Of a stretch of 15,222 nt of DNA, positions 7,555 to 15,118 are shown piece after piece (the first letter of the stretch is position 1; every line of letters begins with the position of its first letter). The stretch is from NCBI GenBank assembly GCA_017998195.1, contig JAGODN010000015.1, positions 1 through 15,222 of the forward strand, read 5' to 3'. The notes beneath the pieces were generated by a model. That model was given only the letters and a program-made list of their open reading frames with translations. It did no database searches and was not told the DNA's origin. Source of the DNA: Desulfobulbus sp. (GTDB taxonomy: Bacteria; Desulfobacterota; Desulfobulbia; Desulfobulbales; Desulfobulbaceae). The translations under genes and the position numbers were made by a program.

Positions 7555-8820
7555 ATGGTGCACCTGAAAGACCTCGCCGACTACGCCGACCAGATCAGCC
7601 AGTGCGTGCGCTGCGGCGCCTGCCAGGCCCACTGCCCGGTCTACCGGGAGACGCTCGGCGAAGGCTCGGTGGCCCGCGGCAAGATCGCCCTGGCCGCCTC
7701 GGTGCTGGCCGGGGAGATCGGCCTCGAGCCCCGGCTCACCGAGGAGTTGAGCCTTTGCCTGCTGTGCGGCTCCTGCGTGGCCAAGTGCCCCAACCGGGTG
7801 GAGACCGACGGCATCGTCGCTGCCCTGCGCAGGCGGGTCACCGACGAGCAGGGGCTCTCGACCGTGGGCCGCGGGGTGGCGGCGCTCACCGGCTCGAAAC
7901 CGCTGCTGCGGGGCCTGGTCAGGGGCGCGGGCCTGCTCGCGCCGCTCGTGTTCAAGCACATCCCGACAACGAGCGGCCTGCGCCTGCGTTTCGCCCCGGC
8001 CGTGCTCCGGGAGCGCACCCTGCCGCCCATCCCGGCCAGGAACCTGTTCGACCGGGTACCCGAACACAGCCCGGCCGCGGCGGGCCGGCCGACCATCGGC
8101 CTGTTCGCCGGCTGCGCCATCACCTACCTGTATCCGCAGGTGGGCGAGGGACTGGCGCGGCTGCTCACCAGTTTCGGCTACGGCCTGTTCCTGCCGCGGA
8201 GCCAGGGCTGCTGCGGCATGCCGGCGCTGTCCTCGGGCAACGGCGCCCTGCTCACCGAGTTGGCAGAGGCCAACCTGGCGGCCTTTGCCGAGGGCGGCGC
8301 CGAGACCATCGTCACCGCCTGCGCCTCCTGCGGCGGCGCCCTCACCGGCCACTACGCCGACCTGGGCGAGGATGGCCGGGGCCTGGCCGACCGGATCCTG
8401 GACATCCACCAGTTCCTCGACCGGGAGGGGCTGATCGCCCGCATCGCCGAACTGCCCGGGCAGGCGGAGCGCATCCGGGTCACCTACCACGACCCCTGCC
8501 ACCTGCGTACCCGGGGAATCACCCGCGAGCCGCGCGCCCTCCTGCGCGCCCTGCCCCAGGTGGACCTGGTGGAGATGGACGAGGCGGCCAGCTGCTGCGG
8601 CCTGGGCGGCACCTTTGCCGCCACCCAGGCCGAGCTGAGCCGCCGCATCGGCGACCGCAAGGCGGCGGCCATTGCCGCCAGCGGGGCGGAGCTGGTGGCC
8701 ACCGGCTGTCCCGGCTGCGTGCTCCAGTTGCAGGACAGCATCGACCGCGCCGGCCTGCGGGTGCGGGCGGTGCACACCCTGGACCTGGTCGACCAGGCCC
8801 TCTACGGCGGGCACGCATGA
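7555..8820 (+). CDS. glcF: Iron-sulphur electron-transfer subunit, GlcF/LutA-like (two 4Fe-4S motifs, two CCG domains)
   Basis: A 421-residue (Fe-S) protein that should take electrons from the GlcD flavoprotein and pass them to quinone or another membrane acceptor. Two ferredoxin-type motifs lie near the N-terminus: CVRCGACQAHCP (C17, C20, C23, C27) and CLLCGSCVAKCP (C68, C71, C74, C78). Two cysteine-rich CCG domains follow: GCCGMP with TACASCGG (about 219-262), and YHDPCHL, SCCGLGG and GCPGC (about 310-388). All expected cysteines are present. ATG 7555 lies 4 bases after the glcD stop and has no clear Shine-Dalgarno sequence, so translational coupling is likely. Its TGA overlaps the next gene's ATG. 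The architecture is standard for GlcF and for D-lactate dehydrogenase partners. Confidence 0.93.
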   Translation: MVHLKDLADYADQISQCVRCGACQAHCPVYRETLGEGSVARGKIALAASVLAGEIGLEPRLTEELSLCLLCGSCVAKCPNRVETDGIVAALRRRVTDEQGLSTVGRGVAALTGSKPLLRGLVRGAGLLAPLVFKHIPTTSGLRLRFAPAVLRERTLPPIPARNLFDRVPEHSPAAAGRPTIGLFAGCAITYLYPQVGEGLARLLTSFGYGLFLPRSQGCCGMPALSSGNGALLTELAEANLAAFAEGGAETIVTACASCGGALTGHYADLGEDGRGLADRILDIHQFLDREGLIARIAELPGQAERIRVTYHDPCHLRTRGITREPRALLRALPQVDLVEMDEAASCCGLGGTFAATQAELSRRIGDRKAAAIAASGAELVATGCPGCVLQLQDSIDRAGLRVRAVHTLDLVDQALYGGHA

Positions 8821-10052
8821 GCGGGACGCGCACCGTGCGCCTGCGCTACGGCCGCTCCACGATCGAACTGGCCGTGCCGGCCGCGGCCGAGTTGCTCGAA
8901 CCGCGGGAGCCGGCCCTGAGACTCGACCGCGACAGCTTCCGCGCCGGCCTGGCCGCGGAGCTGCCCGAGCCCCTGCCCTCCGGGCCGATCGTCATCGTGG
9001 TGGCGGACAAGACCCGGCTGTGCGGCTACCCGACCGTGCTCCCCTGGCTGGTCGAGCTGCTCGCCGAGCGCGGCGCCGGCCCGGAGCGGATCACCTTTTT
9101 CATCGCCTACGGGGTGCATGCCCGGCAAAGCGAGGCCGAGTCGCTCGCTGCCTACGGCCCGGTCTACACCCGATACCGCTTTGTCCACCACGACTGCGAC
9201 GACGCGGCCGCCTTTGTCGACCTGGGCCGCACCGGCCGGGGCACGCCGGCGCGGGTGCGGCGCGAGCTGGTCGAGGCCGACCTGGTGCTCACCGTGGGCG
9301 CCATCTCGCACCACTACTTCGCCGGCTTTGGCGGCGGCCGCAAGCTGCTCTTCCCGGGGCTCGGGGAGCGCCGGGCCATCCTCGCCAACCACCGGCTGTT
9401 CCTCGACCCGGCCACGCGCACCCTGCACCCGCACTGTTGCGCCGGCCGGCTGGCGGGCAACCCGCTGGCCGAGGACCTGGACGAGATCGCCCGCCTGCTG
9501 CCCCGGCCGCTTTCAGTGCACGGCCTGCTCGACAGCTCGGGTGCGCTGGTCGCCTGCCGCATCGGCCGCGGACCGGAAGCCTTTACCCGGGCCTGCCGGG
9601 AACACGAGTGCTGTTTCCGGGCGCCCGGCGACCGGCGCTACCGCCTGGTGGTCGCCTCGGCCGGCGGCTATCCCAAGGATATCAACCTCATCCAGGCGCA
9701 CAAGGCCATCGACAACGCGGCCGGATTCGTCGGCGACGGCGGCACCCTGGTGCTGCTCGCCGAGTGCGCGGACGGGGTCGGCTCCGCCGGGTTTCTGCCC
9801 TTCTTCGACCTGGGCGGCCGCGAGCAGGCCTTTGACCAGCTGGTCCGGGACTACAGCGGCAACGGCGGCACCGCCCTGGCGCTGATGGCCAAGAGCAGCC
9901 GCATCCGCATCCGCCTGCTCACCGGACTGGACCCGGAGGTGTGCCGACGCATCGGCGTGCGGCCGATCACCATCGCGGCAGCGGAGCAGCTGCTCCGGGC
10001 CGAAGCAGAGAGCAGCGCGGTGATCGCCAACGCCTCCCTGCTCGTCCGCTGA
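8817..10052 (+). CDS. larA: LarA-family nickel-pincer (NPN) racemase, probable lactate/2-hydroxyacid racemase
   Basis: A 411-residue cytosolic enzyme of the LarA (former DUF2088) family. LarA racemises D- and L-lactate, or other 2-hydroxyacids in relatives, by hydride transfer to a nickel pincer nucleotide. Alignment by eye to Lactobacillus plantarum LarA places every key residue: D64 and R67 (DKTR), H101, H166, K176 (GGGRK, the covalent cofactor lysine), H192, Q293 and K296 (IQAHKAIDNA). Spacings agree (H166-K176 10, K176-H192 16, Q293-K296 3). The start overlaps the glcF stop as ATGA, implying coupled translation. Next to a D-hydroxyacid oxidase it would let both enantiomers be used. The LarB, LarC and LarE cofactor-synthesis genes are absent here. 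Substrate is uncertain. Cysteine pairs at 207-208 and 265-266 are unusual. Confidence 0.87.
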   Translation: MSGTRTVRLRYGRSTIELAVPAAAELLEPREPALRLDRDSFRAGLAAELPEPLPSGPIVIVVADKTRLCGYPTVLPWLVELLAERGAGPERITFFIAYGVHARQSEAESLAAYGPVYTRYRFVHHDCDDAAAFVDLGRTGRGTPARVRRELVEADLVLTVGAISHHYFAGFGGGRKLLFPGLGERRAILANHRLFLDPATRTLHPHCCAGRLAGNPLAEDLDEIARLLPRPLSVHGLLDSSGALVACRIGRGPEAFTRACREHECCFRAPGDRRYRLVVASAGGYPKDINLIQAHKAIDNAAGFVGDGGTLVLLAECADGVGSAGFLPFFDLGGREQAFDQLVRDYSGNGGTALALMAKSSRIRIRLLTGLDPEVCRRIGVRPITIAAAEQLLRAEAESSAVIANASLLVR

Positions 10053-10092
10053 GGCGACCCTTGCCGCCCGGCCCGCCGTCAATGCATTGCAG

Positions 10093-10121
10093 TTGCCAGT
10101 TCTACCACACCGTGCTATGCA
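10093..10121 (+). promoter_or_regulatory. Candidate sigma70 promoter for resB-ccsA
   Basis: TTGCCA (10093-10098, 5 of 6 to consensus) and TATGCA (10116-10121) are separated by 17 bases in the 184-base gap after larA. A perfect 10-base palindrome CAATGCATTG (10080-10089) lies just upstream of the -35. The gap is the longest in this part of the window and holds no gene. Confidence 0.4.
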
Positions 10122-10236
10122 GGCGGGCAGACAACCCGCTCAACGCCCGGGCCCGGGTCCAGCCGTCGCCACGCCGGCCGCACCCGCTCCCGACAACCCG
10201 GAACCGTCATTCCGCCGACCGCCATCGCCCATTGCC

Positions 10237-11595
10237 ATGACCCCGCCCGCCAACCAACCTGTCCGCTCCTTTTTCGCCTCGGTGCAGCTGGCCCTGCTGC
10301 TGCTGTTCCTGCTCGCCGCCACCTCGATCATCGGCACCATCATCCCGCAGAACAGCCCGCCGTCGTTCTACATCGAGAAATACGGCGCCCAGACCGCCCG
10401 GCTCTTCCAGCTGCTGGACATCACCGACATGTACAACTCCTGGTGGTTCCTCGCCCTGCTCACCCTGTTCGCCGTGAACCTGGTGGTGTGCAGCCTGGAA
10501 CGCATCCCCGGGGTGATCCGCACGGTCCGCCGCGACGGCCTGCAGACCGCGGCCGACCAGCTCGACCGGCAGCCCTGCCGCCAGGCAGTCGACCTGGCCG
10601 CACCGGTCGCCGAGGCCAGCCAAAGGGCCGCGGCCCTGCTCAGGGCGCACGGCTGGAAGCCCCGCGAGGCGGCGACGGCGGACGGCCGCCTGCTGTTCGC
10701 CGAGCGCGGTCCCTGGACCCGGTTCGGCGTGTACGTGGTCCACCTGTCCATCCTCGTCATCCTCGCCGGCGCCCTGGTCGGCTCGTCCACCGTGGCCTCG
10801 CGCCTCCTGCGCAACCCGGACTTCGCCTTCAAGGGCTCGGTGATGCTGCCCGAGGGGGAGAGCACCGGCCACATCCTCGCCTTCAAGAGCGGCCGACGCG
10901 TCGACCTGGGCTTCACCCTGCGCTGCGACGCCTTTGCCATCGAGTACTACGACAACGGCATGCCCAAAACCTACCGCTCGAGCGTCACCGTGCTCGAGGA
11001 CGGCAAACCGGTGCGTACCGCCGAAATCGAGGTCAACCGGCCGCTCACCCACCGCGGCGTGACCTTCTACCAGTCGAGCTACCAGGCCGGCCGGGAGTAC
11101 GTGGTCAGCCTGACCAAGCAGCCCGACAACCTGAGCCACACCGCGGTCGTCCCGCCGGCCCGCGAGATCGCCTGGCCCGAGACGGGCGTCCGCTACGGCA
11201 TCATCAACCGGGAGAACCAGGGCGAGGTGACCCGGCGGCTGAAGATCTGGTTTGCCGACGGCCAGGGCGAACCCGCGGTGTTCTGGGTTCCGGCCGGCGA
11301 GGAAACCACCGTCGAACGGCCCACCGGCACCTACCGCCTCCAGGCCCGCCAGCTCTACGCCACCGGCCTGCAGGCGACCAGGGATCCGGGCGTCTGGCTG
11401 GTGTACGGCGGCTGCCTGCTCATGCTCATCGGCCTGTACATCGCCTTCTTCCTCTCCCACCGCAGGCTGTGGGTGCGGGTCGAGCCCGCGGCCCAGGGCT
11501 CGCGACTGCTTTTCGCTGGTACGGCCAACAAGAACCGGGTAGCCTTCGAGAAAAAATTCAGCGACCTCGTCGCTGACCTGGACACCCACCGCTAA
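10237..11595 (+). CDS. resB: Cytochrome c biogenesis protein ResB/CcsB (System II)
   Basis: One half of the System II haem delivery and attachment complex, which works with CcsA at the periplasmic face of the inner membrane to load haem onto CXXCH apocytochromes. The 452-residue product has paired N-terminal membrane helices (about 15-37, containing ATSIIGTIIPQN, and 70-88), a third helix (about 162-182) with conserved His169 (YVVHLSILVILAG), a large periplasmic domain (about 185-380, including RGVTFYQSSYQ) and a last helix (about 385-408). ATG 10237 is chosen because the family-typical N-terminus begins there. The open frame extends back to 10087, but that part is a Pro/Ala-rich non-family sequence. 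No good Shine-Dalgarno sequence is seen. ccsA follows after 36 bases. Confidence 0.92.
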   Translation: MTPPANQPVRSFFASVQLALLLLFLLAATSIIGTIIPQNSPPSFYIEKYGAQTARLFQLLDITDMYNSWWFLALLTLFAVNLVVCSLERIPGVIRTVRRDGLQTAADQLDRQPCRQAVDLAAPVAEASQRAAALLRAHGWKPREAATADGRLLFAERGPWTRFGVYVVHLSILVILAGALVGSSTVASRLLRNPDFAFKGSVMLPEGESTGHILAFKSGRRVDLGFTLRCDAFAIEYYDNGMPKTYRSSVTVLEDGKPVRTAEIEVNRPLTHRGVTFYQSSYQAGREYVVSLTKQPDNLSHTAVVPPAREIAWPETGVRYGIINRENQGEVTRRLKIWFADGQGEPAVFWVPAGEETTVERPTGTYRLQARQLYATGLQATRDPGVWLVYGGCLLMLIGLYIAFFLSHRRLWVRVEPAAQGSRLLFAGTANKNRVAFEKKFSDLVADLDTHR

Positions 11596-11631
11596 CCTCT
11601 ATCGCCGCCCCCGCGGCCGGTTGCACGTCTT

Positions 11632-12483
11632 ATGGACAGTTCACAACTCTTCGGCATCTGCATGCTCGCCTACCTGCTCTCCGCGGCCTTCTACCTGGGG
11701 CTGCTCATCTTCAAGCAGCCGCGCGCCGGGCAGATCGGCATGCTGCTCGCCCTTGCCGGCGTGGTCGTGCAGACCGCGGCCATCGGCCTGCGCTGGTACG
11801 AGTCGTACCAGCTCGGCCACGGGCACGCGCCGCTGACCAACATGTACGAATCGCTGGTGTTCTTCGCCTGGTGCACCACCCTCCTCTACCTGTACCTGGA
11901 ATACCGGTACAAGGCGCGGGTGGTCGGCGCCTTTGTCCTGCCCTGCGCGGCCGTGGCCATGGCCTATGCCTCGTTCTCGGACCGGATCGACGACCGCATC
12001 AACCCGCTCATCCCGGCGCTGCAGTCCAACTGGCTGATCGCCCACGTGGTCACCTGCTTCATCGGCTACGCCGCCTTTGCCGTGGCCGGCGGGCTGGGGC
12101 TGATGTACCTGATCAAGCGGCGCGCGGTCCAGCGCCAGGCGCCCGCGGACTCCATCGGCGGCTCCCTGCCGGAGTTGCGGGTGATCGACGACCTCACCCA
12201 CCGGACCATCGTGTTCGGTTTCCTCTGGCTGTCGGCGGGCATCATCACCGGCGCGGTCTGGGCCAACGAGGCCTGGGGCACCTACTGGAGCTGGGACCCC
12301 AAGGAAACCTGGTCGATCATCACCTGGTTCCTCTACGCCTCGACCCTGCACGCCCGCTTCACCCGCGGCTGGAGCGGACGGCGCATCGCCTGGCTGGCCA
12401 TCGCCGGCTTCTTCGCCGTGTTCTTCACCTATTTCGGGGTCAACTTCCTGCTCTCCGGACTGCACAGCTACGGCTCGAGCTGA
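11632..12483 (+). CDS. ccsA: Cytochrome c biogenesis protein CcsA/ResC (System II haem handling)
   Basis: The haem-handling partner of ResB, a 283-residue polytopic membrane protein of about eight helices. The diagnostic tryptophan-rich WWD motif is WGTYWSWDPKETWS (215-228). Conserved histidines are visible at HAPLTNMYESL near residue 65, H138 (NWLIAHVV), H240 (TLHARF) and H278 (GLHSYGSS); these ligate or pass haem in the family. Some databases call this protein CcsB (TIGR03144), so naming differs between sources. The start at ATG 11632 gives the usual family N-terminus, although the ribosome binding site is weak. It lies 36 bases after resB and is presumably cotranscribed with it. The gene downstream encodes a c-type cytochrome, a natural substrate of this machinery. 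Confidence 0.93.
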   Translation: MDSSQLFGICMLAYLLSAAFYLGLLIFKQPRAGQIGMLLALAGVVVQTAAIGLRWYESYQLGHGHAPLTNMYESLVFFAWCTTLLYLYLEYRYKARVVGAFVLPCAAVAMAYASFSDRIDDRINPLIPALQSNWLIAHVVTCFIGYAAFAVAGGLGLMYLIKRRAVQRQAPADSIGGSLPELRVIDDLTHRTIVFGFLWLSAGIITGAVWANEAWGTYWSWDPKETWSIITWFLYASTLHARFTRGWSGRRIAWLAIAGFFAVFFTYFGVNFLLSGLHSYGSS

Positions 12484-12527
12484 GGTCGGCCCCGGCGCCG
12501 GAGTACGATGCGGCCACCCGGCGAACG

Positions 12528-12556
12528 TTGACAAGGCCCGGGCAGGGCGCTATACA
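12528..12556 (+). promoter_or_regulatory. Strong sigma70-like promoter of the cytochrome c3 gene
   Basis: A consensus TTGACA (12528-12533) and TATACA (12551-12556) are separated by 17 bases. The -10 ends about 50 bases before the cytochrome ATG. It is the best promoter match in the window and suggests that the cytochrome is expressed at a high level independently of resB-ccsA. Confidence 0.65.
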
Positions 12557-12595
12557 ACACGCACGGTGCTTTTTCTCGACCAACCCATCTGCCTG

Positions 12596-12601
12596 AGGAG
12601 G
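12596..12601 (+). promoter_or_regulatory. Ribosome binding site of the cytochrome c3 gene
   Basis: A full AGGAGG Shine-Dalgarno sequence, 6 bases before ATG 12608. It decides the start over an upstream in-frame codon at 12566 and indicates efficient translation. Confidence 0.75.
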
Positions 12602-12607
12602 AAGAAC

Positions 12608-13006
12608 ATGAAACGAATTCTGGCGGCCGGAGCCATCCTGGCCCTGTGCTGTACGGTCGGCTTTGCCGGCAGTGCCGCTGCCGCGGACAAGGGGCCCGCG
12701 GAGATCACCCTCGAGTCCACCCTCGACCCGGCCAAGACCCCGAAGCCGGCCACCTTCCCCCACGGCGCCCACCAGGCGCGGCTGGAGTGCAAGACCTGCC
12801 ACCACGGCAAGGGACCGGACGGCAAGCGCATCGACTACGTGGAAGGCCAGAAGATCGAGAAATGCGAAACCTGCCACAACACCAAGGCCGCCGGCATGCC
12901 GGAGAAGCTGAACACCTTCAAGGGTGCGGGCCACGCCCTCTGCCAGGACTGCCACAAGAAGACCAAGCCTGAGCTGGCCAAGTGCTCGGTCTGCCATAAG
13001 AAGTAA
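12608..13006 (+). CDS. Periplasmic tetraheme cytochrome c3 (class III)
   Basis: A 132-residue secreted multihaem electron carrier. A Sec signal peptide (MKRILAAGAILALCCTVGFA, cleavage probably near residue 26 after SAAAA) precedes four CXXCH haem sites: CKTCH (61-65), CETCH (86-90), CQDCH (112-116) and CSVCH (126-130). Four further histidines, H52, H55 (FPHGAH), H66 (CHH) and H109 (GAGH), sit where cytochrome c3 supplies distal ligands. There are exactly eight histidines, enough for bis-His ligation of four haems. In sulfate reducers, c3 carries electrons between periplasmic hydrogenases or formate dehydrogenases and membrane complexes. That role here is inferred. The gene has its own promoter and Shine-Dalgarno sequence, lies directly after the System II genes and ends at a strong terminator. 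Confidence 0.93.
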   Translation: MKRILAAGAILALCCTVGFAGSAAAADKGPAEITLESTLDPAKTPKPATFPHGAHQARLECKTCHHGKGPDGKRIDYVEGQKIEKCETCHNTKAAGMPEKLNTFKGAGHALCQDCHKKTKPELAKCSVCHKK

Positions 13007-13039
13007 GGAACCCCTGCCACCCCGCCGCGGCGGGCGCAT

Positions 13040-13076
13040 AAAAAAAGGCTGTCCCTTGGGGGGACAGCCTTTTTTT
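13040..13076. terminator. Bidirectional Rho-independent terminator between cytochrome c3 and glyS
   Basis: A perfect 16-base inverted repeat (arms 13040-13055 and 13061-13076, GC core GGCTGTCCC / GGGACAGCC) encloses a 5-base loop. Seven A residues start one arm and seven T residues end the other, so it can terminate transcription on either strand. It lies 33 bases after the cytochrome stop and 35 bases beyond the glyS stop, which comes from the opposite direction. Confidence 0.93.
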
Positions 13077-13111
13077 GTGCGGGCCGACAGGTGGCCGCCG
13101 GCGCCGAGGCG

Positions 13112-15118
13112 CTAGTCGCGCTCCACGTGCATCCTCGAGATGTCGCCCACCTGCAGCACCACCTCGCCCAGCGCGGTGAGCAGGTTGAGCCGGTTCTGGC
13201 GCACCGCCGGGTCGTCGGCCATGACCATGACCTGGTCGAAGAACCGGTCCACCGGCTCCTTCATGGTGAGCATCTCGGACAGGGCCTCCAGGTAGGCGCG
13301 GTCCTGCACCAGCGGCAGCACCCGGTCGCGCACCGCGCCGAGGGTGGCGAACAGTTCCCGTTCGGCCGCCTCGCTGAACAGGTCCGGCCGCACTGCGGTC
13401 TCTCGATTGTCCTTGACGATGTTGCGGATGCGCTTGAACGAGCCGGCCAGCACCGGGAAACTCTCCTGGGTGCGGATGCGGTCCAGGGCGTCGATGCGCG
13501 CCAGGGTGTCGAGGAGGTCGTCGCAGCCCACCGAGGTGGCCGCCTCCACCAGTTCCTGCGGCAGGCCGCCGGCCACCTGCTCGTTCTCGAACCGCAGGCG
13601 GATGAAGGTGAGCACCTCGGCCACGGTCTCGGGGCTCTGCTCGACCACGCCGGCATAGCCGGCCAGGGCTGCCGCGGCCGCTGAACTTAAGGAAAGGCGG
13701 ATCTTCAGGCCGCGAATGATGCTGATCAGGCCGATGGCCTGGCGCCGCAGGCCGAAGGCGTCCTTGTTGCCGGTGGGCTTCTCGCCGATGGCAAAGCAGC
13801 CCACCAGGGTGTCCAGCCGGTCGGCGATGCCCACCAGCGCGCCGATGAGCGATTGCGGCAGGTCCCCGCCGGCGCGTACCGGCAGGTAGTGCTCCTCGAT
13901 GGCCCGGGCCACGCCCTCGTTCTCGCCGTCGTGGCCGGCGTAGACCCGGCCCATGATACCCTGCAGCGACGGGAATTCGCCGACCATGGCGGTGAGCAGG
14001 TCGGCCTTGGCCAGCTGCGCCGCCCGCCGCACGTCCGCCTCCAGTTCCGGGGCGATGCCTGCGGCCAGGGTGCCGGCCAGGGCGACCAGGCGGGTGCTCT
14101 TGGCCTCCATGGTACCCAGCCGGTTCTGGAAGACGATGCCGTGCAGTTCGGGGCAGCGGGCGGAGAGCGGGCGTTTGCGGTCCTCGTTGAAGAAGAACAG
14201 GCCGTCCTCGAGCCGGGCGCGCAGCACCCGCTCGTGGCCGCTGGCGGCCAGGCGCAGGTCGTCGATGCGGGTGTTGTTCACCGCCACGAACCGCGGCAGC
14301 AGGCGGCCGTCCGCGCCGGCCACCGGGAAGTACTTCTGGTGCTCGCGCATCGAGGTGACCAGGGCTTCCTCGGGCAGCTGCAGGAATTTTTCGTCGAAGC
14401 GGCCGCAGATGCCGAACGGCTGCTCCACCAGGTTGGCGACCGTGTCGAGCAGCCCCTCGTGCAGCACCGGCCGGGCCTCGGCCACCCCGGCGTGTTCGCC
14501 CACCGCCCGCCGTACCGCCTCGACCACGCGGTCGCGCCGCTCGGCCGGGTCGACGATGACGAAACGGGCGGCCAGGCCGTCCCGGTAGGCGGCGAAGCTG
14601 TCCACGGCGAAGATCTCCGGCGCCAGGAACCGATGGCCGCGGGTGGTGTTGGCGCAGACGATGTTCTCGATGGTCAGCGGGATGGTCGCGCCGGCGTACA
14701 CGCCGAGCAGCCACTGGATCGGCCGGGCAAAGGCCAGGCTGCTGTCGGCCCAGCGCATGGACTTAGGGAACACCAGTTCGCGCACCAGCGCCTCGAGCAC
14801 CTCCGGCAGCAGGGCCGCGGTCTCCTTGCCCTGCACGTCCTCGATGGCCACCAGGTATTCGCCCTTGGCGGTCTCGACCACCTGCAGCTGCTCCGGGGCA
14901 AGCCCGCGGGAGCGGGCGAAACCGATGGCCGCCCTGGTGAGGTTGCCGTCCGCGTCGAAGCCGGCCTTTTTCGAGGGGCCGACGTGCTCCTGGCGGCGGT
15001 CGGGCTGGCGCGGCTCGAGATCGTCGATGACCAGGGTCAGCCGGCGGGGCGTGCCGCAGGTGTGGACCCCGGGGCAGGCCAGCGCCAGGTCCGCGGGTTG
15101 CCGCGCCGCATCGCGGCA
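13112..15118 (-). CDS. glyS: Glycyl-tRNA synthetase beta subunit (N-terminus missing or disrupted)
   Basis: The beta subunit of the alpha2beta2 bacterial glycyl-tRNA synthetase, needed for tRNA(Gly) recognition and aminoacylation in the cytosol. The frame reads from about 15118 down to a TAG at 13112-13114. Family segments are GTPRRLTLVI (E. coli AAPRRLALKV), GPSKKAGFDADGNLTRAA, KGEYLVAIEDVQGKET, KSMRWADSSLAFARPIQW, RGHRFLAPE, MREHQKYFPV, FFFNEDRKRPL, LGTMEAKS, GRVYAGHDGENE, FGLRRQAIG and, at the C-terminus, DRFFDQVMVMADDPAVRQNRLNLL. Clear homology begins near ADLALACPGV (about 15094). The expected N-terminal EIGTEEIP motif is found in no frame of the remaining 128 bases, although the frame stays open to the edge. 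GTG 14881 is internal, not the start. glyQ is not in the window. Confidence 0.9.
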   Translation of the reverse strand, partial: CRDAARQPADLALACPGVHTCGTPRRLTLVIDDLEPRQPDRRQEHVGPSKKAGFDADGNLTRAAIGFARSRGLAPEQLQVVETAKGEYLVAIEDVQGKETAALLPEVLEALVRELVFPKSMRWADSSLAFARPIQWLLGVYAGATIPLTIENIVCANTTRGHRFLAPEIFAVDSFAAYRDGLAARFVIVDPAERRDRVVEAVRRAVGEHAGVAEARPVLHEGLLDTVANLVEQPFGICGRFDEKFLQLPEEALVTSMREHQKYFPVAGADGRLLPRFVAVNNTRIDDLRLAASGHERVLRARLEDGLFFFNEDRKRPLSARCPELHGIVFQNRLGTMEAKSTRLVALAGTLAAGIAPELEADVRRAAQLAKADLLTAMVGEFPSLQGIMGRVYAGHDGENEGVARAIEEHYLPVRAGGDLPQSLIGALVGIADRLDTLVGCFAIGEKPTGNKDAFGLRRQAIGLISIIRGLKIRLSLSSAAAAALAGYAGVVEQSPETVAEVLTFIRLRFENEQVAGGLPQELVEAATSVGCDDLLDTLARIDALDRIRTQESFPVLAGSFKRIRNIVKDNRETAVRPDLFSEAAERELFATLGAVRDRVLPLVQDRAYLEALSEMLTMKEPVDRFFDQVMVMADDPAVRQNRLNLLTALGEVVLQVGDISRMHVERD

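Noticed and set aside
10087..10236. Longer N-terminus for ResB, starting at 10087
   Set aside because: The extra 50 residues are Pro/Ala/Arg-rich and unlike ResB proteins, and the candidate promoter falls inside this stretch.
12918..14714. Minus-strand open frame of about 600 codons overlapping glyS
   Set aside because: It is an Arg/Pro/Gly-rich out-of-frame reading of glyS. The neighbouring frame carries the conserved GlyS segments.
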